Below the pieces are notes generated by a model, which was not told the origin of the DNA, made no database searches, and worked only from the letters and a program-made list of their open reading frames with translations. Made by a program: the position numbers and the translations under genes. A stretch of 64,000 bases of DNA from Styela clava (Eukaryota > Chordata > Ascidiacea > Stolidobranchia > Styelidae). Positions 12,101 to 23,057 of the stretch are shown here, piece by piece (positions within the stretch are counted from its first letter, which is position 1; every line of letters begins with the position of its first letter). The stretch covers positions 22,286,703 through 22,350,702 of the forward strand of contig NC_135256.1 in the NCBI RefSeq assembly GCF_964204865.1. The letters run 5' to 3'.

Positions 12101-15100
12101 TGTCAACAGCAAACGCAACGAATAATAAATCTCAAATGGGAGTTCAAAACAACTTTTTATGCCAGGAGAGTTGTTTCGATTTAGTGACCGTATGGTCCTT
12201 CCAACCTCCTATCAATTCCGTTGTTAGTCGATTTATTCTTCTTTTACCTATCGAATGTTGTTGTTTGTGTTTGATTTATTGGCTAATGACTGGATGATGA
12301 ATAAACTTCTATCTATCTATCTATCATGACAAGGCGTATTACAGCATTATAATACATTCGTGTAATCGGAGAACATGGGTCATTCCATCGAAACACCTAA
12401 AAAATTTGAGACTACTCACCGGACAATCCCTCGCCCCGCATGTCAACAGGTGGTCAGACGTTATATTATACGAAAGAAAAGTACTGCTGTGATTTGAGCC
12501 CCCATCAACAAAGTTACCAATGTATCGTGCAATGTTATTCCAGTCAAGTATCATTTGCGTCACAATATTTGTGAATACCTGGTGTATAAGCGACCCGAAA
12601 TGTTAAAATACCTTTTTCTTCTGGCTGTGAAACTGCACAGAAAGATGGTGGATCAAATTTTGAAAGCATTATTCTCACATTTGCGGAAAATCTTTTAACT
12701 GATCAGAATTTTAATTATATAAGAATTTCTAATTATTTGTAATGGTAATATTGATAATCATCCAAATTCTGTCGTTAAACCTAACTTTTACAATGACCTA
12801 CTTGTGCCAGAGACAATATCGCAAGAAACATCCCAAAGTACTTTTGTGAAGATGAATCTACGTCTTGATGCATATCAGCATTGGATGCAATACTTTGAAT
12901 TATCACGGAACATCCAACCCAAGCACAGGACATTCCTATGCCAGCAAAGAATGCCGTAGAATACATTGTGTACCAAACTGAACAAAACAACATAGGGGAA
13001 AGTGGGGAAGGTTGGGACACTTTTTTTCTTTTGCATATTTTGAGCCGTTAGTTCTGCATATTATCTTAAGTTTGCGGGACTAATGCATAGAGGGGTAAAT
13101 GTAGTTTTTACTCAGCAACAAAGAAATTCCCTTGCGACATACATCTTACCACCAAAATGCTTTGAAAAACGTCTGTCAAGTGTCCCACTGTACCCCACTT
13201 GTGGGGCACAATCGGACAGACCCTGGGGCACAATGGGTCAGTCTGTCAAAATTCAACGAAGTATGTCCTTAAAAATAAGCAATTAATCAGCATAATCGTC
13301 TAAAGTACGGGGAGACTTCGGATTTGAAGATTTAATATTTTTAAAATCAATGTTCAACTGAAATAGTTCAGATATTTTGACAAAACATTTTGCAAAAAAA
13401 TTTGATTATTTCCTTCCTCGAATCTAAATCTGGAAATATTATTGATTCTCGAATATATTCCATATTGGGCCACGGGTCGAAAGAAACCATTATATTACAC
13501 AAAATATAACGCATCTCTAAGTCTCTAAGCACTTATTGTATCAAACACTGTCGAATTGTGCCCTGTAGAGCATGTCCCACTGAACCCCGGTCCATTGTTC
13601 CCCATAGGAAACAAATATTTTCAGACCATCCCACGGCAAAATTCGGAAGGCACAGCCACTCGCTAACGTTAGGAATATTTTACAGTGGACTGCCGCTAAA
13701 GAATATCAGACGATGGTTTGTCTCGTTGGAAAGGCTAAACTAAAAAAAAGAAAAAACTGCAACGGTGAAATTTTTTTTTCAACCTCCCAAAACCAATTTC
13801 ACCCCATAGCTTGCGCCGCTCTACCCGTCCGTTGTCCGTTCGCGGGGACGTTGTAACTCACCGAAGGGCGGATTGGAACATTGAGCCGCGGACAGGATTG
13901 CGGATATAGTATCAGTGTGATAGCTGATTTTCCACTGTGCCCCATGTCCCAACGTACCCCACCTTCCCCTACTGTATATATTAATCCTTATTATTGAACG
14001 GTTATAAATTCACTGACGAACGACATAACGCGACCTAAATTCTCGATTTATACGCAGGCTGCAAGCAAGGTTTGTTCGAGTCCCGGTAGAAGACATTTAA
14101 TAAGTTGATTTATAATCAAAGAAAGCATTGCACATATCGGCTAAAACATTGAATTCGGTTGCAATGGTCGAGAATTTGACAGCACTAGCATTTATTTTAT
14201 TAAATCCACGTTTTATTCAATGCCGTATCCACCAAAAATGGCGCCCGTGGTGAAGTTTAAAAATGCGCCCTTTTGATCGATGACTGAAAATTTATAACGA
14301 CTGCTGTTGAATTGAGATACATGTACGCTTTTATTTAAGTAAAAATCTGAGTTTTAATCATTTCCAATTTTAAATTATTTTAATGGAACATTTTACGAAT
14401 AAAACTTTTGCGACCTTTTCTAAAGTGCACCCATGACTGCCATACTTTAGATACGCTACTGGTTGCATTTAAATCAAACAATCCAATGTGAGAAGGAGAA
14501 GGCCAAGTTATGATAAACGCAAAACCTTCGATTCATAGCTCAAAACTAAGTTTTTTTCAACACAAACCTTCAGGTTTTTGCGCCAACTTATCAGGGCTTT
14601 CGATATTTACCGCGTGGTGTTTGTGAAACGACCGCTTGTTACAGATGCTAAATGATAGGGTACACAAGATAGATTAAAAATGACCAGTATAATTTTTATT
14701 TTTACTGAACATGGCGAATAATACCGCCTCATACCTGACATTGGTATGATCCATTGGTAATTTGATCAACACTCATCTGTAATTAAGCACGAAGTGTACA
14801 TATTGGATGGATCATATCAATCTCAGGTATGATGCATCAACATTCACCATTTTCATGTTCATTAAAAATATATCGTTTTGTTATTATTATGTTGTTGTTG
14901 TTGCTGGTATTTTTCTTCTTATCGTTATAAAAAAAATCGCCTTACTCATTAAATACTGGACCACGATTATCTATTTATCCCGAAGGAGAGGAAAACCGCT
15001 TATACGGCTCAATCATGAGGCGAACCACGTTCTCTTGTCCGGTTACCAGTTCATGTCGGGTTTGATATTAGTTAGCCAGTTATTTGTTTCGGAAGCATGG

Positions 15101-16026
15101 ACTTGATGATAGAGGAAGCCGTAACTGACCAGCGGTTACGTGAACCACCCTACGACGAGGAGGAGTACAGTAATTCTCCCGCACATAAACACCCCACACG
15201 GGATTCGAACCTGCGAACCCATTCAGAGCAATTAGAGATGCTCTTCTTAACTCTTGGCACAATAAAATTTTCAGTGATTAAAGATTGTAGTTTTCGCCAG
15301 AAGGCTATTACTTTTATTTATCTCAAAACTTTCTGTGGGCTCTAGCGATTCATTTTTCACTTTCAAATTTTGTGTGATGACCTCTTCAAAATTAATGAAA
15401 ATCATTTGTAGCGGTTCTGTGACCACTATCGTTCTACGCGGAAGTCGGAAGTTTTATGACCGTTCCGAACAGCAGATTAAATAAGTTACTGCATAAGGTA
15501 AGACAGACTACTGCTTCTCTTTGGCCCCTTTATCCTTATATTTCAGCATCGATTCAAGTTCTGATATCGATTTAGAAATAGAAGGTAGCCAGCAGCTCTC
15601 CGATATCATATAACCTACCTGGGTAAAAATTTGCCAAAGTTACGAAAATATTGAGTATTACTCCAATAATCAGAGCAACTTTCGGTCCATATCTTTGGAG
15701 TACAACAGGTACGACAATCAAGCTTCCAATGATTGCAGCTGTGGTTTTGACAAGAAGAGAGTTTGTGCCGATTCCACCTTTAACGTTCATGCTACTCTGT
15801 AAAGCCGCCAGACCTGAATAATATTTTTATTATATAATAAGTAGAAAATGTAGATGAATCACCATATATACTTCACTTCACAACTGTTTCGAAATTTACA
15901 AACTGTCAATATTATTATTTCTCTCTCACCGTTATCTGCTCCAATGGCGATGGCAAACCCTAATGCACACGGATAAAAGTTTCGTTCACTTCCAAATTCA
16001 TTTTTACCGGAGTTGTTTATCTTCAT
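9162..16026 (-). CDS. unc93a: UNC93A-like major facilitator transporter, 8 exons, exon 5 split by a transposon
   Basis: Minus-strand exons: 16026-15930, 15813-15619, 12977-12802, 12578-12420, exon 5 as 11777-11774 plus one TA plus 10794-10710, then 10325-10120, 9809-9575 and 9367-9162. Omitting the 975-bp insertion gives 1365 nt, 454 residues, and every phase agrees. UNC93A proteins are polytopic MFS-fold membrane proteins of about this length whose substrate is poorly defined. Family signatures seen are GLAALQSSMN (family GLQNLQSSL), NFYP-WYTMYSTAFFAGIGM, the extracellular TCGARDC motif, YIWTEHNRAFVSC, GITHGIRRN and a last helix beginning HFLGIVINTAW. A good acceptor at 16090 and an open frame up to 16089 suggest an upstream exon or 5' UTR. 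Exon 5 carries a transposon six bases after its acceptor, so the allele may be inactive. Skipping exon 5 would join exon 4 to a TAG. UNC93A itself versus an invertebrate paralogue cannot be separated here. Confidence 0.85.
10797..11771 (+). mobile_element. 975-bp TA-flanked TIR element, copy A (in UNC93A-like exon 5)
   Basis: Flanked by TA at 10795-10796 and 11772-11773. The ends are imperfect inverted repeats of about 25 bp: GGGGAAGGTGGGGTACGTTG on the left and, reading inward from the right, GGGGAAAGTGGGGAAGGTTG. The body contains no long open frame (the 61- and 67-codon frames on the minus strand are also present in copy B), so it is non-autonomous. A TA duplication is typical of Tc1/mariner and pogo elements, but no transposase is present to assign it. 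Copy B at 12995-13969 has the same length, lies in inverted orientation and is nearly identical. Confidence 0.9.
12307..12325. repeat. (TCTA)n microsatellite
   Basis: Four to five TCTA units lie in intron 4 of the UNC93A-like gene. They are preceded by GACTGGATGATGAATAAAC, which resembles the 3' end of a retroposed element. The parent element was not identified. Confidence 0.6.
12995..13969 (-). mobile_element. 975-bp TA-flanked TIR element, copy B (intron 2)
   Basis: This is the reverse complement of copy A with few substitutions and the same length, flanked by TA at 12993-12994 and 13970-13971. It lies in intron 2 of the UNC93A-like gene, and its edge is 15 bp upstream of the exon 3 acceptor AG. 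The original pyrimidine-rich tract (TGTTGTTTTGTTC) is retained, but the native branch-point region has been pushed about 1 kb away. It encodes no recognisable protein. Confidence 0.9.
14962..15262 (-). mobile_element. tRNA-derived SINE
   Basis: Read on the minus strand, the head (about 15262-15180) has an A-box-like segment TGCCAAGAGTTAAG and a clear B box, GGTTCGAATCC, spaced roughly as in a tRNA gene. The body follows, with GGTGGTTCACGTAACCGC, AAGTCCATGCTTCCG and ATGAACTGGTAACCGGAC, and the tail lies near 14962. The same body occurs at 6890-7090 and 37622-37847. It lies in intron 2 of the UNC93A-like gene. The open frames over it are not genes. Confidence 0.75.
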
Positions 16027-16121
16027 TTTGTATTTGCGTGGAAAACCTTTTTCAAGCTGGTGATGTAATGTATAATTGACTACATTTAGCTGGGAAAAAG
16101 AAAAAAAAAATACAAATTTGG

Positions 16122-16319
16122 GGTACTCACGAAGTATGTGAACCAAGATGGCGGAACGTTTCCAATTTTCCTTATTTTAGCTCAAGTAAGAGTTCGAGGA
16201 CTAGTCAAATGACTCCCGTAGTATTTGTACCTTCAATTATGGCCTAAGTAACCCTAACCTGGTATGCATACTACGCTCCGATGTCCGCCATATTGGTTCA
16301 CATACTTTGGGAGTATACC
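16122..16319. mobile_element. YY1/TTAGGG-motif MITE, diverged copy
   Basis: The inverted arms start GGTACTCACGAAGTATGTG on the left and end near CACATACTTTGGGAGTA on the right. An AAGATGGCGG motif lies on the left and its inverted counterpart GTCCGCCATATTGG on the right. The copy lies about 30 bp upstream of the splice acceptor of the first called UNC93A-like exon. No convincing 8-bp duplication is seen for this copy. Confidence 0.75.
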
Positions 16320-16529
16320 CAAACATGAGTAACACAGACATACTAACAAAAGAATGATCAATAAGATTTATTAATGAGGAGTTTAGGATTTCTCTGTCAA
16401 CACGGAGAACTACCGTATTTAATTTAATTTGGCACCGATGTGTTTCAGTTTACAAATATAATACACAAACAAAAAAGTCTGTGTGATTGCCGTCTCGTAA
16501 ACTTTGTAACAGCACAACACCGTATTTAA

Positions 16530-16735
16530 ACCTTTTCTAGTGAACTGCAGTGCGTATAACAAAGGGATACAAACACTTCAGCGGAGATGCTGCGATGATG
16601 GCATTGTTTTTCGAATCATAGCGATTTTTATAAATTCCATCAGTAGAAAACTATAGGCATATTGAAAGTTGGTTTCAATTTGTCCGGCGCATAGACTTAA
16701 ATTGGTAAAAGCACCTCATACTTTCATGCAATACA
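16530..16735 (+). mobile_element. LINE C-terminal relic (family of 25100-25380)
   Basis: The words CTAGTGAACTGCAGTGCGTAT, GCTGCGATGATGGCATTG and CTATAGGCATATTGAAAGTT, then TTGTCCGGCGCA, line up in order with the LINE tail at 25140-25360. The copy is too decayed to translate. Confidence 0.5.
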
Positions 16736-16814
16736 ACACCATATTTTAACAGACCTCACTTGTTCTTCACTAAGGATATAGAAACACGCGAACGTTAGTG
16801 CAAGAATGGTGACC

Positions 16815-17018
16815 GTACATTTGAACCCACGTACATTTGAGCCCATACATTTGCACCCGTATATCCGCGAGTTCATGAGGGTACTAAAATTCATGGGTTA
16901 GGGTCAGTATGGGTTCGAATATCCATAAAAAAACAAATTTCCATAGGTGCAATAGTATGCAGGTGCAATTTTCGTGGGTTCAAATTACGGGTTCAAATGT
17001 ACGTGGGTTCAAATGTAC
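16815..17018. mobile_element. ~204-bp inverted-repeat MITE
   Basis: The left end GTACATTTGAACCCACGTAC and right end GTACGTGGGTTCAAATGTAC are exact inverses, and a further GTTCAAAT copy lies next to the right arm. No target duplication could be confirmed. There is no coding capacity. Another copy was not seen in the window. Confidence 0.7.
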
Positions 17019-18259
17019 TGGAACCTGAAAGAATAAGTACAAGTTAACTGGCTGGCAGTCGTATGCAGTTCTGACTTAAAAGTCTAACCCGCTGACGGTA
17101 TAGCTAATATTCCAAGTATCTACACCAGCCACTATATTTAACCAGCCGTAATGGCTTTATAAATCAGTATCGATATTTAAAAAATATTCCGTTACCGCAA
17201 CCATGCAACAATAAATGTTCACCTGTCATATATGACAATATATATACCAACGTACGTTACTTATCGATTTATTTTACAGAAGAGGAAATAGAACTACGCA
17301 TCATTTCCTCCAACTTCAATATGAAGCAATTATGTCCTCATCATCATTAAATATAGTTATAGAACTTCATTGCAGATACGCTTCACTGATCTAATATCAT
17401 GAATGTATTTTTTTTTTGTGAAATATAAACAAATCCATGGATCAAAAGTCTGGAAACTCTTTTCAGATGTTCACCGGAATGCAAATTCCAAATGACGAGT
17501 CAAAAGCACGGGAAAGAAAGAATCATAGAAAAAAGAGATTTTGTATACGCATCATGTATTTCAAACATAAAATGATTCCTAATGTCAGGTTCAAACTCTA
17601 TACAACACCCATCCTCTATATGTTCAAACTCTATACGACACCATCCCCTATGTCGTATTGCAATGAATTATGTAGGCAAAGTCGACCCGGCTAGCTTGCG
17701 GTTTTATATACTGGGCGAGGGGTTGCTTTTTCGGTGTCAGCTACACAAAACGTGTACTTTCAATCAAGGCAGTATAATCGTAAATATATACTACTACTAG
17801 ATGTCCAACTCCGCTCGCCGTATAATAAACAAACAAAGGCGAAGTTGCACCTCCAAGTGGCGGGCGTCACGGTTGGTTTTGTTCAGACTAGATGCTTAAC
17901 GACGACGACGCTCCTGCATCACAGCTCGAAAACTAGCCCTGTTTATTGATGACTGATCGAAATATTTGCTGAAGGACGGAGAAATTCGATAAAAATGAAC
18001 AAATAATTGTGAAAATGAAGACACGGTCTGTCTTGCAAATGACCAGGATGATGTGACAACTTCCTTGTCGAAAGGAAGCAAGGCATCAAAAATGCGATGC
18101 ATTGCAAAAATGTCAGTCAGATGTAGGTAAAGTGGTGACGAAAATGAATACTTTGCACTTTATATAAAAAAAAAACGCTCAGTAGCACAGCATTTTGATC
18201 TCACTCCATCTCAAGTATTGTAGCTTTTACAGAAGTTTTTTCTCAACTTGACCTATAAT
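17019..18259. other. Intergenic, small tandem duplication only
   Basis: A ~35-bp direct duplication (GTTCAAACTCTATACRACAC) sits at 17590-17655. No gene was recognised, and the overlapping open frames at 17437-17949 are not supported by any domain. Confidence 0.4.
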
Positions 18260-18664
18260 CAGGGCTGCCACAACGTCCTTATTTTTAAAATTTGTCCTTA
18301 CTTTGAAGGTCTTTGTTTTAGGAAATGTTTTTGTCCTTATTTCTAAGAAACATCTTTATTTTGACGTGTGTCCTTATTTTTAACCTTATAAATGAATACA
18401 CCAGTAAATTAAACTTTGAATTTAGTTTAGATCTGGAACTTCATAAGTGATAAAATGAGTGAACGTAAAAAATTTGCTGTGATGATTATGAGAAAGAATT
18501 CAACGGCGTCGAACGAAATGAAGGGCCAGTGATTTGCGCACTGCAGCTTTTGTGAATGTGACAACAATCTGGAATGCATAGGTAGAGCAACAATGTCTGT
18601 TAATAATGCAACCCAGAAACACAAGGCTCTGCTCAAGAAATTAATCAAACCAATCTATAAATAA
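18260..18664 (+). pseudogene. hAT transposase N-terminal BED-finger relic
   Basis: A hAT-like terminus, CAGGGCTGCCACAACG, begins at 18260. From an ATG at 18455 one frame reads MSERKKFAVMIMRKNS, then a stop (TGA at 18530-18532), then a C-x2-C...H-type finger (CSFCECDNNLE ... NATQKHKALLKK) ending in TAA near 18664. This is the layout of the N-terminal BED-like zinc finger of hAT transposases. The catalytic part is absent, so it is a truncated relic. Confidence 0.5.
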
Positions 18665-19008
18665 CTTTTTTAAGAGTCGATTATTATACAAAGGCTATCT
18701 CAACACATGCAAGCAGCTGAAATTTATTTCCATCATCACATCATTGAACATCCGACACTTGATATAAAAAAAAAATATTTTCAAATAATTCATGAGCGAA
18801 TACCTATTAAACAATGTAACTGAATGTCAAGATGTAACAACACTACTTGAGAAAGTATTCAAAACATTTGAGCAAATGTATACGCAACGTACTGCAGCCA
18901 AAATAATAACAACAAGATGGACAATAGGACTCATGGAATACGAAACCAATTGAAGAAACCCAGCAGCTATAACGAAGATTAAGATGTATGTGATTACAGT
19001 CAAGTTTC

Positions 19009-19124
19009 CGTACTCCTGAAGTATGCGTACCAAGAAAGGAGGACACTGAAACGTAGTATGTGTACCACGTTAGGGTTAGGCCAAAATGTCCTTATTTTAG
19101 TTCTATTACGAGTTCTGGAGTACC
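19009..19124. mobile_element. YY1/TTAGGG-motif MITE, internally deleted
   Basis: The left arm (CGTACTCCTGAAGTATGCGT), the inner TTAGGGTTAGG and the distal end GGAGTACC are present within about 115 bp. Flanking octamers CAAGTTTC and AAAGTTTT agree at six of eight positions, as expected for a decayed 8-bp target duplication. Most of the right arm is deleted. Confidence 0.65.
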
Positions 19125-20987
19125 AAAGTTTTTTTCTCAATAATCCATAGCAATACAAATTACCATTTTAATTACTAATGTGAATAAACACTGAATAGCA
19201 AGTTATATTAATAGTGGTATTGATGTTTTTTAAGGCTTTGGGAGTGGTTCTTAGCTGGAGTAAAAAGGCAATTTAGGTTCTATCACGTGGACATTGCTAC
19301 ATATTTCTTTTTCTTTGCTGCTTTTCAATCAACTGGAGCACCGATGGATTCCCAGCCCCGCGACCTGCAAAATATGCATCTTTTAAACTGAAAATCTTTT
19401 GCCGATTCCTTCAATATTTAGGGTGAGGCCCTACGGGCATAGCTGAAGATTTTGAAGGGGGGGAGGGGACTGAAATCTTTAATTGACAAGTTAGACCAAA
19501 ACACCTAGCAGGTCTGATCGCAAATGTTAGTTTATAATAGTCCCGATGGTCTAACTCTAAAAAGTGTTTCACGCCACGAAAAATTTATATGTATGATATA
19601 GTAGAACAATTTAGAAGACTTTTATCTCACACTTAAAGGACACTGACAGATGTTTTGTCTAATATGGCATATCACATGTTGAAGGTACCAGTATTTGAAG
19701 CCCTTCATACGCTGGAGAAGCAATGAAATGCTGTTGTTTTTTAAATATGACTACAGAATGTGTTGCATGTAGCTGTATAGCATTTATTTTGTTAAAAAAT
19801 CCTTGAGCTAATCACCTGTTGTAGACTGCCAGTGTGTAAAATAGTTTATGAAATTTTAGCTTATCTACTGCAGTCTTTTGTCTTCAGATGTTTCAGAGAG
19901 TAGTAGTAGATTTCCGTTTCTGAGGGAAGCCACGTCAGTAGTGCTGTTGCATATGTCAAAAAAAAGGTATTTTGCAGTTTGCAAAACTTGGCGTTGCTTC
20001 AAATTCAGACATCTCCGAAATCCTAGCAACAGATGCAGGAAGAACCTACAAAGAAAAATTTCCCCTGTTCATCTGTTATTAATGACCTGAATACTGTTGG
20101 TAATTTTAGAAAAAATAATCATGATCCAAGTATTTAAATGCTCAATAGAAGATAGATCTAATAGGAAAATAAAAAATAAATTAATACCCAAAACAATTCT
20201 TTGTGCTATACCTGTGCCCAATATTTAACAGACATTTTTATCAAGCTATTGAGTTAAACATGTTGGTCTGTTAGTTTACATGGCTGTTTCAAATGTTTTT
20301 TTAGACATATCTTCATAAATTCCCTCTAGATGTGTTTCCATGCCAAAACCCCATCTGGTGACAGCAAATCATTCTTCAAAAGTGAGTTTCGAGACGTCTG
20401 CAAAAATTTATATTTTAGTTACGATATTTTGAACTTAATTGCCCACAACGATTGAACCTTGTCTACCATCTAAGCATGTATGTGTTTATATATAAGTATA
20501 ACAGCCATTTCGACAAAGTATTATTTGAAACAAAAATATAAATACCCCACAAAACAAATTGGAATTAATAAAATGTAACGGTTCCAGGAGAAATATTAAT
20601 GCATTCAATAAATGTGGTGGATTTTGCAGTAGCAAAAAAGTTATTGCTATTGATCACAAATCAATAATTTAAAAACACTCGACAAAATAATTCAAAACTT
20701 TTTGGCACATCTAAAATTATAAATATACATATATGTTGAAGCCATGTTTAGATGATGGCAATAATAGGTATCCAATTTATGTGAAAAAGGTTATTAGTAC
20801 CAGCCTGAAATCAAGCAAAATGGATTATCATGACAAATGCAAAACACCTCTTATGTTGTAATATGCAGCTGGTGACTCCGTATACAATGACAGAATGAGT
20901 TTGGGAAAAAATTATCAAGATCAGTAGAACTCCATCATAAAACACTAATTAATTGAAGTTAAAATATGTGTGTTTAATTTATTTTTT
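19125..20987. other. Intergenic, nothing recognised
   Basis: AT-rich sequence without recognisable exons, RNA genes or elements. The open frame at 19878-20090 on the plus strand shows no domain. Confidence 0.4.
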
Positions 20988-21224
20988 GGTGCTCCCGAAG
21001 TATGCGAACCAAGATGGCGGACATCGGAACGTAACATGGGTAACAGGTTAGGGTTAGGCAATAATTTTTTTTCCAATTTTCCATATTTTAGTCCTATTAT
21101 CAGTACGAAGACTAGCCAAGAGCCTCCAGTAGTATTTATACCTAAAATTATGGCCTAACCCTAACCTAGTACACATATTACATTCCGATGTCCGCCATCT
21201 TGGTTCGCATACTTCGGGGGCCCC
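20988..21224. mobile_element. YY1/TTAGGG-motif MITE, full copy with perfect 8-bp duplication
   Basis: The element is flanked by TATTTTTT at 20980-20987 and 21225-21232. The terminal arms are about 80 bp (GGTGCTCCCGAAGTATGCG on the left, its inverse on the right). Inside each arm are AAGATGGCGGACATCGGAA and a TTAGGGTTAGG stretch. It is about 237 bp long with no coding capacity. An 8-bp duplication is known for hAT-type transposition, although the GG...CC termini are not the usual hAT CA...TG. Confidence 0.9.
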
Positions 21225-22115
21225 TATTTTTTTCATACAGACGTCACAATTTCAATCACCCATCAGTCAATTTATATTCTTGCATACTGCTTTGATCACA
21301 CAGCATAAATCCTCACACTGCCACTTTTTTATGATCCTAAAATACACATATCTCTTATCAAAATTTACATTTCTTGACTTCATTATTGTATTGGGTACCT
21401 ATAGGAACATTTACAACTTTTTTATGCTGAACAATCGTAGTACAAAGCGGCTCTCTACTAGACTACATCTACTCATGGGAGCTTTAAAGTGAATTTAAAA
21501 TCTTACTGTCAACGTGCTTTCGAGTGCTGAACCGGTCCTAGGGTCTTCCCACTCAATTGATTGTTCCTCTATTTTGTTTTGTAATCTGTATTCTATCAGT
21601 TCTATAGTCAAGTATATCGTGTAATATTCCATGTGCACAACTAACTTGAACATTTATAAGTCACTCACTTAATCTTGACGCGAGACAGCGCCGTCAGAAC
21701 ACAGAAAAATGCACGATGATTTTCGAAGCAATAATAATCTGTCAGAACCAAGTCAAGCGTGTCGGGAATTCAACATCGGGAGAAATTTCCGGAGTTACAC
21801 AGGGGTTGGTATAATACGTCTAGACTTTTTTTTTTCAATGTGAGAATCAGTGACAAATATTCCGAAGTTTGGGCGAAGTTTTGTTATAAAATGTTTGAAA
21901 ATTGAAAAGTGAGCCAAGGTAAAAATATAGGAAGGCAAATACAATAAGAGTGATAAGCAAAAAAAGGCGAGACATATGAGATGAGGGGAATGAATTTGTT
22001 TAGAAGTGAAAGCGGTCAAGCCGCTGTTAGAAGTGACACTGGTTACAAGGCATTCTAAGTTATTAAAAATATAAACACGCCAAACGAGCGCGTGCTGAGT
22101 GTAAATTTGCGTTGG
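21225..22115. other. Intergenic, nothing recognised
   Basis: No gene or element was recognised. The open frame 21795-22154 on the minus strand runs into the next MITE and has no domain. Confidence 0.35.
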
Positions 22116-22373
22116 TGAGGCTGGGCATTCCGAATCGAATAGTAAATTATTCAAATCAGTTCAGACGACAATTTCGAATCGGCGCAACAATTTTTTTCTG
22201 TGCGTCAAAAATCGAGGTGAATCCCCATATTTTTATTGAAGTCATGATTCTAACATATGACTCTTTCTAGTGAGTTATTGACAAAACGTGCTTTTTCACA
22301 TACAATTACAAGACTCGATTCGAAAAAAATATTCGTTTAGATTCCGAAAGGTATTCGAAAATGCCCACCCTTA
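22116..22373 (+). mobile_element. hAT-type MITE (same family as the outer element at 28250-33486)
   Basis: It begins GAGGCTGGGCATTCCGAATC and ends GTATTCGAAAATGCCCACCC. Over most of its length it parallels the split element at 28250-28523 and 33371-33486, for example AATAGTAAATTATTCAAATC and TCTAACATATGACT. It is shorter and has no convincing target duplication, so its exact ends are approximate. Confidence 0.75.
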
Positions 22374-23049
22374 TTGCTGGGAGTAATCTATTTGGTTCAG
22401 ATACTTGAAGTTGTGCTATACCGCTCGTAATCGGGTTTCTCAACTAGAAAGTATAAAGATGGGGGCACGCTGTTTAGACACCCGTACTTTCTATGCTGTG
22501 TGATACCGCAAGTATCATTTGGAACAAACTTTTATTCCGGGTATATTGTTATTCGGTTTTCAACACGGGCCCCACTTTTTATGCATTTCTGCTTTTACAG
22601 AAGTAAATCATTTTGACAAAAATACTTTTCATAGCGATAAAAACTATATTGTATTGAACTGTAAGTTCCTGAAAATGATCTGAACGATTCATTAAAGATG
22701 ATGATAATGACGTCCATATATGAAAATTTCCAATCTGTTGTATGAAAGCGACATTGGCAGTTAATATAGACATACGATATAGTCCCTATTGTCTGCGCCA
22801 GCGGAAGTAGGCTACTAAAAAACGGGAGCCCAACGCTTTGCGACTGGAAATCCCTGATGTACTTCCGAAAATTGTTAGTGCGTAGGCCTACTGTAAGGTT
22901 TTCCCCCAAAGCTATACTAGCAATCCGGATTGCCAGATATGTTGCTATCGACTCTCGCCTATGAAGTCTAATTTTGTCCCACTCTCATATTACTCATCGA
23001 CTAGTTAGTTGCACCGTTTTATTATGGTGGTTGGTTATCGTTTGTGTAA
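22374..23049. other. Intergenic, nothing recognised
   Basis: No coding or repeat signature was seen. The minus-strand open frames at 22579-22909 overlap in two frames without domain content. Confidence 0.35.
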
Positions 23050-23057
23050 GTGTAAGT

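Noticed and set aside
14070-14100. B-box-like TTCGAGTCCCGG suggesting a tRNA gene
   Set aside because: The flanking bases do not form a T stem and no A box or acceptor stem is present.
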